From Sthenelais limicola (lineage: Eukaryota; Annelida; Polychaeta; Phyllodocida; Sigalionidae): DNA of 64,000 nt. The position numbers were made by a program, and so were the translations under genes. Below the pieces are notes generated by a model that was given only the letters and a program-made list of their open reading frames with translations, was not told the DNA's origin and made no database searches. This document shows, piece after piece, positions 54,511 through 64,000 of the stretch. The stretch spans positions 87,867,740 to 87,931,739 of the forward strand of contig OW804095.1 of the NCBI GenBank assembly GCA_942159475.1, in the 5' to 3' direction. Positions within the stretch are counted from its first letter, which is position 1. Each line of letters begins with the position of its first letter.

Positions 54511-56026
54511 CTACACTCTCCCGCCCGCCGTATCCGCGCAATACGAAATTGAATACGAATTTCTTGTCCCCACTTTTGATACGATTTTTTTCGTCACAGC
54601 GTTTTTCATACCCTGGGAAAGCTTAGACCCCCACGGCCGGCCGGCCGGCCAGTGCCAGACAAGCTGGCGTGACCATTGGTGTATGACGGCCACTAGAGTA
54701 GAACCAAACAGAGAAAAAAACCTTACCCATGCTTGGGTTCGATATAGCAACCTTAGGATTCACAGGCGAGCATCATAACCACTACACCACCGAATTTGAT
54801 GAAGATATGAAGACAGATTTCATAAAGGATGCATATTTTGCATAGATCTATAAGACAAGTTCGTGACAGATCTGGTATTCAAGGATAAGCACAAACTCAC
54901 ATTAGATCTATTGTTTTTACAGCAACTCTGTCTCAGGGATATTTGTTTATAAATGCATTTAGCCAAACGGTCACTAGATAAAATCTGTGACTTAGGATCG
55001 GACTTAATTAACCCAATATCCTCTGCATGTTTTTATTAATTGAGCTAGTATTCTACCTTCAGTCATGTTGTAGTGGTATGGAAATACATAGGCCGATATC
55101 GGCGCATGTCCAGGCATGTCAGACTCTAATTACCTACTTAGGGCATTAATATACATCTACATCTACATTTTTTTAAAATATGGAAAAGGGGAAAAAGAAT
55201 GAATCGAATAATAAAAGCTACAATCAGAACTACCTGTGATTACATAGGTCTTCAGGACTAGTCTCCCTAGGAGATTTTCTGAAAATATTCTCGACCTGTT
55301 ATTTTCAGCATTTCAATAAGAGATGTCTTTAATTATTTCGGACAGAAATAACATTCTTAGAATCATCTTAAAGTATCAGTAAAACCTCGTAGGTCCTAAA
55401 TACTTTTTAAAAAAACAGGAAGTCTGCGCAATTTTTTTTTCAGACGGAGGACGTTTTATACATTTCCTACAGGGCCTAAAATCATAATAGGGTCATTAAA
55501 TCTGATCGGAGACATAAAGGTTGTGCATGTTATAGTCTTGACATATAGCCTAATACCATTCATCTGTGTGGAAAATGGGGTTTTTATGAATACACTAAGC
55601 CAGTATAGTAGCAATGTCGCACAGGTGACCACACTTGCTTTAACACCTCCCTTCGCTCACTATATCGCACATCCACAGAGTGTGGACTCATATCAACAGA
55701 TATTCAAGCTAATGTGAGGCCAAGAATGGAGGTCAGTAGTTTCAGAGGTCGGCGAATGTTCCAAGTTTAGTCTTATTTAGAAAAGGTGTAAAAATTGGTG
55801 GTAGGCCTACGTTATTGCAATACGAAAAACGGAGCGCGAATACGGAGCATATCATATTTCGTCTCCGTGATCCAAATGACCGTTTTTCGTATCAGAAGTT
55901 CAGGCAATTTCGTCACCACTGTTCACCAGTAGCATTCACGGTCCTCTGTAGACAAAAATCGTCTCACTGAAGACGAAAAAACTTGCCGCTCCGTATCGCC
56001 CGGGTACGGCGCGCGGGAGAGTGTAG
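54511..56026. mobile_element. Nested element, CACTCTCCCG ends
   Basis: CTACACTCTCCCGCCCGCCG at 54511 is matched by the complement of the right end, CTACACTCTCCCGCGCGCCG. Next to the ends, both sides have CGTATC/AATACG and CGTTTTTCAT/ACGAAAAACG words. The first bases CACTCTCCC recall CACTA-type ends, but no three-base duplication is clear. It contains the tRNA-like fragment at 54712-54790 and a GGCCGGCC run at 54634-54650. Confidence 0.5.
54712..54790 (-). other. tRNA-like fragment (possible SINE head)
   Basis: The minus strand reads GGTGGTGTAGTGGTTATGAT then GCTCGCCTGTGAATCC, close to the D-arm and anticodon arm of tRNA-Gly/Asp types (A box TAGTGGTTA). The B box is not a good match and no acceptor stem closes. 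It is probably a pseudo-tRNA or SINE head. Confidence 0.35.
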
Positions 56027-58101
56027 TCTTAGACAAGAGTCTAAAGCCATGTCAGACAGTGTATTCAATGATTTACTTTGACATTATAACTGGCATGGAT
56101 AATTAGATAAACATGGTCTTGTGCCTAAATGTGAGGGGGCAGATTAGGCTGTGACACTTGTAACTGGTGAACAAACATTACCAACGGTTGTACCCTCTAG
56201 ACTACCCAAGATACTCAGTGCAATCCAACCTCTTTATTTTCGTAATTAAAGACCTGCAATCGCCAGATATTAATTGATATTAAAGTGTACCTCTTTCTAT
56301 ATGCTACTAAGCTGCAATAACGGCCACTACTTCTCCATCCAAACTCAAAACAAAGGCTTAGTAGCGCGGGGGGTGATGGGATAGGGTCAAAGTTTATCCC
56401 AGCCATATAAGGGGTGTGGGGAGGAGTTAGACGTTAATCACCGACCGGTCGGTCTGCAGATGGATCTTGTGCCCGGCCTTTAAGGAATATATAGACCTAG
56501 AACAACTTGAAATGAAACCACCCTTACCACCATTATCTGGAACATTGTTTATTATTAGTGCATCCATTGTATTCATTGAAAAATCTCCAACTAATTCTTC
56601 CGAGCTTAATAGTGGGGTTAAGGATACTAAGAAAGTTGGGAAAATGTTTAGGTCATCGTTTCTCGGCTCATGAGTAATCTATATAATGGACATGTTAATG
56701 CCTCTATAAACGGATGTCGGAGCTGGAACAACAAAAACACAACGGTGGCAACTTCAGTCAATCATCATTTATTTGATTCTGTTCATCAGAATAACATTTA
56801 TGCACTTTTACATTTTAATAATGATAACAAGATATTACCTCTGGTACATTTTTGTATTAACAAAAACGAGTGATATTGCAAGGTGGCTGTGTATACTAGG
56901 GCTATAATATGGTAGTATTCAAACCTTCAATTTAATCATGTCTTAGAGGCATCTATGATCATATTCATTAATATACTAAAAATGGACATTTATATATATT
57001 CTGTTCTAGACCCCAGACATTAATGCAACAAAGACAACAATATACTTAATGGCCTATGCATACATTTTTATTATTTATTACTGATTGTAATCGTCATTTA
57101 TGTTGAAATATCTACCTTTCCCCTCTGCCCTTACCCTCAGAAATGAGGTCACAGTATCTGCCAAGCTGCCCTGACCACAATATTCATTATTAACGTTCCC
57201 AATTTCGTCTATATTAACAGCAATATATCTAGTTTATGTACGATAAAAAATAAATCAATGGAAGGAATTAAAAAAAATATGAATTTTCCTTGGATTGCCA
57301 AATGACGCATTTTTGGTGGAATTGCTCATATGTAAAACGACCCAAATGTATGCATGGAGCATGGATAGACAGCTACCAGAACAAGGGTAAACCTCACACA
57401 GTTGAGATCTCGCAGTGTACTTTTTTTTATTCTTTTTATGTAAGGTATTGATACTGTAATGATTACCTATAGGGATGTACAGGATCTATTGATATCTCTT
57501 TTTTCCCCTCCATTAACAAACTATTTTGAACTCCTTTACCACTCAAACATTTCTGCGTGTCCCCACATTGTTTGTTTACATGTATGCATGTGTTACGTAA
57601 TACATCAACCCCGTATAAGGGGAGTACCGATCGCCACCGTCGACGATAAAGCAGACTACAGTGGGGGACAAGCTTTCAATACACATCAGTGTTATAGCAT
57701 TGCTGGAGTGTGGCTAAAGAGCTACCAATGATGAAAATAAAATAAAATATTTGTTTTATAAGTTGTTTTTTTGGTACTGGTCTTTATTCAGGCACGGTTA
57801 CAAGTTTTACATTATTCGTTTCAAGTGATATAGGTTGACAGTAAAATAACCACGACTCACCATACGGTGATATACCACCCTTGCCTGAGTTTGGCTGGCC
57901 AGAGACAAACAATAAACAATAGGAGAAATATACTCAACAACATACCATTATAATCAGCACAGAAATACACACACTTATTATGCATCTGTTTAGACAAGAG
58001 TGATTGTATACACAAGCAAATATTGAGTGGCTAGAGCTTGATAGTCAGAGAGGAATATAACAAAATCACACAGTTCTAGGATATCTGGTTACTTAAAAAC
58101 C

Positions 58102-58363
58102 TCAGTTGTTCATCAAGAATTGGTGTTTGACAATCTTCTTGAATTCCATAATGTCATCTACAAGTCTGAGGTCTCTAGGTAGGTCATTCCAAGTGGTACA
58201 TATGCTATACAACAATGATTTTTTAAATTTACCCAAACATGGTCTGGGTGGTAAAAATATCAGTGCCCCATCTCGCCATGTACGTACATTTGGTCTCAAG
58301 AATTCTTGTTTTTCTATAACCTTATGGAATGCGCATTTTGCAATATTAAGTTCAATTATGCGG
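58102..58363 (-). pseudogene. LINE RT C-terminus, right of the insertion
   Basis: Codes LVISRIIELNIAKCAFHK, then SLLYSICTTWNDLPRDLR and KKIVKHQFLMNN to a stop at 58102. The upstream half (…VLHRNSNCLVIS) is at 60210 and beyond. Both halves overlap in the duplicated 12 bases, so removing the insertion restores one frame. Confidence 0.8.
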
Positions 58364-58375
58364 CTAATTACTAAA

Positions 58376-58475
58376 CTAATCCCTGACGAAGCCCCCCTAT
58401 AGGGCAAAATATTGGATGAATAAAATGATACTTTCGAAGATGACGACTTAAGTGATATATCTCCTACAAAATCTA
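58376..58475 (+). repeat. Left terminal repeat of the hammerhead element
   Basis: Contains CTGACGA (58383-58389), AGCCCCCCTATAGGGC, then AAAA (58406-58409) where the right copy has GAAA, then TATT and GGATGAA. The G-to-A change in the core should disable cleavage, and the 5' pairing strand is poor. Confidence 0.75.
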
Positions 58476-58712
58476 CTTTTCACCAAGTCACTCTGTATCC
58501 TATCTTGGATCGCTGCCATCAACGATTTACCGACAACCTGGGTATGTTTGTGTTACCATTTCCCTTCACCACAAGTCTCCAAACTTCTATTGGTACACTG
58601 TATCCTTTACGGGATCCATACCCATTTTGAGGGAACCTCTTCCCCTACAACAAGTCAACCCAGAACACGAACATCAAGGTTAAACGAAAAGAAACAGAAT
58701 CATCAGTGAAAC

Positions 58713-59036
58713 ATGCCCGCTACAATGCCAGAGAATGATACCACAACACAATCCAATTCGGCCCCCACAAGTGCCACGACATCCACCCCTCCTGAACAAA
58801 ACACCCGCATCCCTGACCATGTCTTCCCGTACTTTCGGCTAGCTCGCAGGGCTCTGCAGGGCCAAATGAGAGCAGAACACCACACCCAATTCCTAAAAAG
58901 ATGCGTAGACGGTGACACGGCCCCCAAAGGCCTACGTTACCGTGTTCCAGCAGCAGTCCCAAATCCCACATTCAAATTTTTACTCGAGTGGGAACAAACC
59001 CACACAGCATTTGCCAGAATGTCCCCTCCCCTCTAA
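58713..59036 (+). CDS. ORF of the hammerhead element, first part
   Basis: 107 residues. A Thr/Ser/Pro-rich start (MPATMPENDTTTQSN) is followed by a charged helical region, VFPYFRLARRALQGQM, HHTQFLKRCVDGDTAPKGLR and FKFLLEWEQTHTAFARM. The pattern H-x-x-F-L-x-x-C with P-x-G-L seems familiar from ORFs accompanying Penelope-like elements, but I cannot name a domain. It ends in C-rich sequence where the next ORF overlaps in the -1 frame. Confidence 0.5.
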   Translation: MPATMPENDTTTQSNSAPTSATTSTPPEQNTRIPDHVFPYFRLARRALQGQMRAEHHTQFLKRCVDGDTAPKGLRYRVPAAVPNPTFKFLLEWEQTHTAFARMSPPL

Positions 59037-59569
59037 ACCCAAATCCCCCCGAGAAGGAGCAAGCGATAACAGAAATCACCTACCCAGAACGTATTGTATC
59101 CCGTCACACCGATGACCCAACCATATTTGAACTATCCCACCTCAGCCTCGACCAACAGACCTCAGCAGATGAACTAATGAGTGACCTACAACCCGCCCCC
59201 AGACCTATTCCATCCTCCCCAAAACCTACAGGGAAACTGATGTTCTCCCCATCTCCCACCACTACCCACACCGAATCCGACAAGGCAGAACCAGATCAAG
59301 AACCACGTGAAAAGACAGAAGAAGAAGAAAAGGTGCCTAACCTTGTTATCACCCTGGACAATGAAATCATCGCAACCTTACCGACCAGTCCCACAACTCC
59401 CAACCCCCTCTTTCCCCTCTACCAAACCCCCAACGAGAAGACACTCACCCCTCATGAGATCAACCAGATCTATTACTACATACACCATATAGCATGTACG
59501 CTCGACAGAAGTATCGGAAGAAGATTAGGTCCCATTCTCAACGTTGCAGGATACTTGGAACTCAAATGA
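58988..59569 (+). CDS. ORF of the hammerhead element, second part
   Basis: 193 residues, overlapping the first ORF by 49 bases in another frame. Pro/Glu/Thr-rich and probably disordered up to residue 115, then LVITLDNEIIATLPT, then a short helical C-terminus (PHEINQIYYYIHHIACTLDR). In all likelihood one protein with the first ORF, joined by frameshifting or split by an indel in the CCCCTCCCC/CCCCCC region. Confidence 0.45.
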   Translation: MGTNPHSICQNVPSPLNPNPPEKEQAITEITYPERIVSRHTDDPTIFELSHLSLDQQTSADELMSDLQPAPRPIPSSPKPTGKLMFSPSPTTTHTESDKAEPDQEPREKTEEEEKVPNLVITLDNEIIATLPTSPTTPNPLFPLYQTPNEKTLTPHEINQIYYYIHHIACTLDRSIGRRLGPILNVAGYLELK

Positions 59570-59817
59570 ACACCACCAAGCGGAAAATCACATTTCGTTC
59601 TAATTGCTAAACTAAGTGTTCTACCATTAATTCTACCGAACTTAAAACTATAGATTCGGTTTCAATTTATACTATATTTCATATAACCAAAAAAAAAATG
59701 TATATCAACAAAGGAAGACAGCTTTATTAAAACTCTTACAAACTAATATTTGTGTCAATCAACAATTGCGCGAAACCAAATACCCATCCCTCCAAACACA
59801 CCCACTCCAGAAAGAAA

Positions 59818-60060
59818 GAAGCTCCACTTGACCCACCCCCTGCTACACATTATGTGTCACAACACATTAATGTGTTGCACCTATCAGAATTGAGTACAGG
59901 ATCCGTAACACATTCATAACACATTATCAACACCAGAAGCTCCTCTTGACCCACCCCCCTGCAACACATTATGTGTCACAACACATTAATGTGTTGCACC
60001 TATCAGAATCGAGTACAGGATCCGTGACACATTATCAACACATTATCAACACATTCTTCC
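59818..60060. repeat. 118-bp tandem duplication near the right end of the hammerhead element
   Basis: GAAGCTCCACTTGACCCACC with ACACATTATGTGTCACAACA and ACACATTAATGTGT occurs twice. Each unit holds nested ACACATTA/TAATGTGT palindromes. A third partial run of ACACATTATCAAC follows. Confidence 0.85.
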
Positions 60061-60085
60061 TATATATGTAGCATTCCGATCGAAA

Positions 60086-60142
60086 ATTCATTATCCCTGA
60101 TGAAGCCCCCCCCCCCCCTATAGGGCGAAATATTGGATGAAT
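60086..60142 (+). ncRNA. Hammerhead ribozyme motif, right terminal repeat
   Basis: Order: ATTCATTATCC (helix I, 5' strand), CTGATGA (60097-60103), AGCCC...TATAGGGC (helix II, with an expanded C run), GAAA (60127-60130), TATT (minimal helix III with cleavage after UU), GGATGAAT (helix I, 3' strand, pairing with ATTCAT..CC across a three-base bulge). The core CUGAUGA/GAAA is complete. Hammerheads with a one- or two-base helix III are typical of Penelope-like elements and may act as dimers. The long C run and the unpaired A after the core are departures from the ideal. Confidence 0.55.
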
Positions 60143-60209
60143 AAAATGATACTTTCAAAGATGACAACTTGAGTGATATATCTCCTACAAAATCTACTAA
60201 TTACTAAAC

Positions 60210-61600
60210 AGTTAGAGTTTCTATGTAAAACAAGAGTAGGTGTCCCAGGTTCTGACCTAAGGCAGATGCTTAAGGCTCGGTTCTGAAGTCGTTGTATGGT
60301 AGTGATTGTTTTATCAGTACAGGCAGAAATCGATGATTGGTAAAATCATAGTCTTATAAGTTTGCAGGGCTGCTTGGTCAGTTAGGAATCTTCGAATCTT
60401 ACTGAGAAAATATAATTTGCCATTGAGGGTTTTAATAATCATGCTAGCATTTGCTTCAAAGTTAGTTTCACGATCAATTAACACCCCAAGGTATACAAAC
60501 TGTGATACAACTTTCAGAATCAAATTTTCAGCCCTTAACTCAGTTGGCTGTATTTGACGTTTTAACATAGTTTTGTTTCCGCATATCATCATTTCTGATT
60601 TCTTTTCGTTAATTTTCATCGTATTGCTAATCGACCATACATACACATTTTTCACATCCTCAGCCATGGTACTAATAACATCCACCATTACTCTACCCGA
60701 CTTGTAAAGAACCACATCATTAGCATACATTATTATCTTACAATTTCGGCGAATATTGGGTAAATCATTGATATAAATATTAAAGAGTAAGGGTCCTAAA
60801 ATCGATCCTTGAATTATCCCGGATTTGATATTGAGTTTATCGGAGATAGAGCCCCCCACCCTGATGCATTGGCTTCTGTTACTGAGGTAGTTCTTTAATA
60901 ATTCAATTGTGTTATCAACATTATAATACATCAACTTGTTCAATGGCAATGTGTGGTTTATCGACGGAAATGCGGGGGTAAAATCTATAAAACAGCACAC
61001 TGTATACTCATTATTGTTACTGGCTATATTGATATCCCACACAAAGGTTGCTTACAGCCTGGGAGGTAGAACAATTCTCTCTGAAACCATGTTGGTGTTT
61101 AGATAAGTAATTATTGTCCTCAAAGAAGTAATATAATTGGTTATAGATCAATTGTTCTAAAATCTTGCCACAAATATGACTTTGTCCAATCGGATGGATA
61201 TTTTTACATAGACTAACATCACCCTATACTAGTTTTCCAGCCATTTGGAAATGAGCTGGTACCAATACATAGATTAAACAATCGGGTCAGTTCTATCGGA
61301 ATAGCTGACAATATGACCTTATACAGTTTGGCTGGAATCTTGAGGCACCCCGAAGATTTAGAAACATCAATAGCTTGGATTAAGTCAGACACCTCACCAA
61401 CACCAAGATCATTACCAATTCTGATATGTTCACCATTCATTTGTAACATAGTATCTACAAGTCTGTCCTCAGTTTCAAAGCTAATATTGCAAAAGAAGTT
61501 GTTTATATAGTTTGCACTATCCTTTTCATTCAGTACAACACCATCGCCATTGCGGACAAATTCAATTCCATCATTGGAGCCCTTTACAATTTTCTTTAGA
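60210..61600 (-). pseudogene. LINE reverse transcriptase, frameshifted, active site lost
   Basis: 61449-61219 holds the RT entry (IDVSKSSGCLKIPAKLYK, FPNGW). About 61200-61020 has GKILEQLIYNQLY and QHGFRENCSTSQAV. 61042-60314 has CCFIDFTPAF, GSILGPLLFNIYINDLP and MYANDVVLY, where the catalytic YADD has become YAND. After CLY the frame shifts and continues (TTIQRLQNRALSICL) to the insertion at 60209. Shifts, stops and the lost Asp all show a dead copy. Confidence 0.85.
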
Positions 61601-61605
61601 CATCT

Positions 61606-62440
61606 TCAGTATTTCTTGGGATTATGGTTATTGAGATTTAATTCATTCTGGTAATAGTTAGATTTGGCACGAATAACAGCTCGATTAACCTCGTTTCGTA
61701 TCAGTTTGGCATGTTGGTAGGTCTGATTATCCTGCCTGTTTTTAGCTAGTTTAAACAGATAATCTCTGAATTTCATCATTCGTACCAGTTCAGATGACAT
61801 CCAAGGCTCATTATTCTCCCTCACCCGAAATTGCTTCATAGGGCACATATCATTCACGATCATTTCAAATACATTAAGCATATTGTCCCATATATTTCTT
61901 GCATTATTTTCATTCTCACCATTAAAAACATGATCCCAATCAACATTTCTAATGCGGTTCATTAACAAATTTTCATCTATGTTAGTATAATTACGACCCA
62001 TTGATTTCTTTTTGCGTGTGATCGCCCTTTCCTTCATTAAAACCAGTACAGTCCCCATATGATTACTCAGGTTTATATTAATTGGTGCAGAAAAAGCAGC
62101 AAACCTCAAGTTAGATAACATCAAATCGATACATGAAGAGTGATTTGGAGTGTACCTAGTTGGTTCGGTAATGTGTGAAGTAAGACCTAGATTTCTTATA
62201 AAATCATTCATACGGTCAGAATTTGGACTTCGAGTAAGCATATTTATATTAAAATCACCCAAGAATAATAATGAGTCCCTTATCCCTAATATCATTAAAG
62301 GTAGCAAATAAGTGTTCAACGAATGCTTGTTGGCTCCCCGCCGGGGGACGATACACTAAGATTAGACCAAACTTAGCTGGGCCCTGAGGCCTTATTTTAA
62401 CACTCATTGTCTCAATATTGTTATTTCACCTCGGGAATGG
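61606..62440 (-). pseudogene. LINE endonuclease C-terminal half and linker
   Basis: Reads KFGLILVYRPPAG, ILGDFNIN (catalytic, intact), PTRYTPNHSSCIDL and INLSNHMGTV, where the usual SDH is SNH, then a helical linker to RT (EPWMSSELVRMMKFRD, RAKSNYYQNELNLN). The main 237-residue frame runs 62319-61606. Homology continues upstream to 62440 after a shift near 62310. Confidence 0.8.
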
Positions 62441-62890
62441 AGTGCCCATAGACTTTGTATAGGCGTGTTATATACGAGTGAGCGGGAAGAAATATGTTTC
62501 ATTCGTCCCTAGGGACGAAACAGATGACCCAGTTTCTCCATCTGCGTTTTCATTGGTTAGAGGGAAAGTAGGGCAGGGTTGTCATGGCATCGTCAACGTC
62601 ACGCCCGGCGTCAACGACGGCCGTCATAAACTCAAGCGCCACTGGAACGATGCCACTCCCTTGCCGTGTTTCTCTCACATCAAGTTACCGTAATTAAAAC
62701 CATTCCAGCACATTTAAAATCATTCGTAAGAGGTCAAATAAATCTAGAACTAACCTTAGTTATGTATTTCCGATCATTCTTCACCTCGTTGGAGGCAGGA
62801 GGGGTCCCTCGGGTCTACGCTACGCTCCGACCCTCGGGAACCCTCCCGCCTCCAACTCGGTGAAGAACGATCGGAAATACATAACTGCGG
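62440..62890. mobile_element. Insertion in the LINE endonuclease, ending in a foldback
   Basis: Endonuclease reading breaks at about 62890 and resumes at about 62440, so these 450 bases are foreign. The right part (62758-62886) is a long foldback. The left part has TTCGTCCCTAGGGACGAAA (62502-62520), a perfect palindrome. I could not define a target duplication, so limits are approximate. Confidence 0.55.
62758..62886. repeat. Foldback, about 57-bp arms
   Basis: AGTTATGTATTTCCGATC at the left is mirrored at the right, through TTCTTCACC, GTTGGAGGC, GGAGGG and CCTCGGGTC, with only a few mismatches. The loop is TACGCTACGCTCC-like. Confidence 0.9.
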
Positions 62891-63165
62891 TCAGTTCCAT
62901 CTATGTATCAGATATATAGGTTAGACATTTCTTCAACAATTATATTTTTCAATGTATAGATCATAATCCCACCCCCATTCCCATTCAGTCTATGGTACAA
63001 TCTTAACATGTTATAAACTTTCATTTCAAACATGTGATCTGGTAAGGATGGCTTTAGCCAGGATTCAGAGATGCCAGAATATCAATATTGGTATCATATA
63101 ATAACATTCTAATCTCGTCTAACTTATTAAACAGCGACCGGACATTTAGATGAACAATCCTGAAA
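62890..63165 (-). pseudogene. LINE endonuclease N-terminus
   Basis: Reads KGFRIVHLNVRSLFNKLDEI, TNIDILA, a shift, ESWLKPSLPDHMFEM and NGGGIMIYTL. This is the first third of the EEP domain (N in HLNVRS, catalytic E in SESWL). Confidence 0.75.
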
Positions 63166-63479
63166 CCTTTTAAGTTAGTCAGCTGATTAACTTCAATACA
63201 CATCAGAAAGTTCTAAGCCAATGATAAGTTGTACAGAGCAGATTTGGAACAGCATAATGCCTAACATTGAAGCAATTGTGACATATATTAAATACATTAT
63301 TTGGCATACCCGACATCACCAGTATACTCAGTTTGTTTAGAATAATTGTCCGGTGGATCAGTTCCACGCAGCCACTCGGTATCTGCATGTCGGTCGGCGG
63401 CATTATGGGTTGGCGGAGAATAAGTTCCTCTCACCAGAGTATGCGAAAATGATCAAGGAAGCGGTTGGCTACGCAGTAT

Positions 63480-64000
63480 ATGAAATCTCTCAATTTTCTT
63501 TGCAATTTTCAGTTTAAGTTCTTCACTGTAATGTAAACCATCGGTCAGTAGGTGGGTTTTCAATATCAGATTCCACGCAGAAGACTATACAGAGAAGACT
63601 ATACAGGGAGTTGTGGTTAGGCGATCATTGTTCAGGGAATATGTGTGCTGGTTAATGGCAGATATTGCATCGTATATGATCTGCTGTTGTCGTTCATTTA
63701 CATAAGAACTTTGATTATACTGGGTGAGTACCATCGGGATTTTACCCTCCATTGTGATGTACGTTCCCGGGTATTTAGATACCAGGTAGCTAAACCCAGA
63801 GTCAATTCGGTCAATTACCAACTTGCTAAGGGAATCCGCAGTATCAGACGCAGGCGTAACAGTCCATGTTTTCCGATTTAGGTTTGTGCAATCATTGATG
63901 CCCGCCGAAATAATCACTGAATTGTAGCGGTGGTGGGAGGATAGAATATCATCCAACTCCCTAAAAACATTTGCAAGACATGTTCCTTTTCTGAAGCTGA
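63480..64000 (-). pseudogene. LINE SGNH-hydrolase ORF, cut by the window edge
   Basis: Reads RKGTCLANVFRELDDIL, block III VIISAGINDC (GxND, intact), then ITMEGKIPMVLTQYNQ, and block V LLTDGLHYSEELKLKIAKK with the catalytic Asp and His. A 14-bp tandem duplication (63579-63592 and 63593-63606, AGAAGACTATACAG) shifts the frame and adds a stop just before block V. The GDS nucleophile lies beyond the right edge. It precedes the endonuclease as in CR1-like ORF1. Confidence 0.75.

Larger units (their letters stand above)
53471..57333. mobile_element. TIR element with a nested TIR element
   Basis: ACATATGAGCAATTCC at 53471 is repeated inverted at the other end (complement at 57318-57333), and the match continues loosely for 35 bases (CAAAAGTGCGCCATTT against CAAAAATGCGTCATTT). 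No target duplication or transposase was found, so the class is unknown. Another TIR element lies inside at 54511-56026. Confidence 0.45.
58376..60196 (+). mobile_element. Hammerhead-bearing Penelope-like (retrozyme-like) element
   Basis: Flanked by a perfect 12-bp target duplication CTAATTACTAAA (58364-58375 and 60197-60208). Both ends carry a direct repeat of about 100 bases (58376-58475 and about 60091-60196) holding a hammerhead-like core, AATAAAATGATACTTTC and AGTGATATATCTCCTACAAA. Such terminal repeats with hammerheads are known from Penelope-like elements and from animal retrozymes. There is no RT, so it must borrow one. The interior has two overlapping ORFs in different frames and a 118-bp tandem repeat next to the right end. 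Confidence 0.7.
57766..64000 (-). mobile_element. CR1/L2-type LINE, second copy, with two insertions
   Basis: Minus strand, 5' side beyond the window. Order: SGNH ORF (63480-64000), endonuclease N-terminus (62890-63165), foldback insertion (62440-62890), rest of endonuclease (61606-62440), RT (60210-61600), hammerhead element insertion (58376-60196), RT C-terminus (58102-58363), AATAAA at 57783-57788 and a short A run at 57766-57772. SGNH upstream of an EEP/RT ORF is the CR1-like layout. Many frameshifts and two lost catalytic residues make it dead. Confidence 0.8.

Noticed and set aside
54712..54790. Functional tRNA gene
   Set aside because: D-arm and anticodon-arm similarity only; T arm and acceptor stem do not fold properly.

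Overview
The window looks like repeat-dense nuclear DNA of an animal, most likely a marine invertebrate such as a mollusc, lancelet or similar deuterostome or lophotrochozoan. There is no bacterial gene packing. Coding regions are split by introns or broken by frameshifts. LINEs of the CR1/L2 type, a Tx1/L1-type LINE remnant, Ty3-like LTR elements, a Penelope-like element with hammerhead motifs, a Crypton and several inverted-repeat elements are stacked and nested. I see no convincing ordinary host gene. The species cannot be fixed from the sequence alone.

Layout. 1-10.7 kb is LINE sequence on the minus strand: an endonuclease fragment at the left edge, then a LINE with its poly(A) end at 2357, a reverse transcriptase at 2.9-3.9 kb, and two tandem modules upstream. 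Each module pairs a coiled-coil/RRM-like ORF1 ending in a NADAR domain with a separate SGNH hydrolase. 12.5-15.4 kb holds a tyrosine-recombinase fragment and a decayed Tx1/L1-type RT. 15.9-20.4 kb is a large inverted-repeat element carrying a solo LTR. 21.3-23.9 kb is tandem repeat. 24-29.4 kb is a broken multi-exon transposon gene (RNase H-like core, Tudor-like C-terminus) with a TTAA-flanked piggyBac-like insert.

29.4-38.8 kb holds two related non-autonomous LTR elements in opposite orientation, both saturated with the hexamer TCGTCC/GGACGA. 39.6-40.5 kb is a satellite with nuclear-receptor-like half sites, followed by a PIN-like ORF relic. 42-47 kb is foldback MITEs and small tandem repeats. 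47.9-51.3 kb is an intron-bearing Crypton with a complete recombinase tetrad. 52.3-57.3 kb is nested terminal-inverted-repeat elements. 57.8-64 kb is a second CR1/L2-type LINE, interrupted by a 1.8-kb hammerhead-bearing element and a foldback MITE.

The two most interesting systems are: (1) LINE ORF1 proteins fused to NADAR, a fold known to remove ADP-ribose from nucleic-acid bases, next to SGNH hydrolase ORFs; and (2) a 1.8-kb element with terminal direct repeats that each carry a hammerhead-like motif, with its own unfamiliar protein, inserted into a LINE with a 12-bp target duplication.
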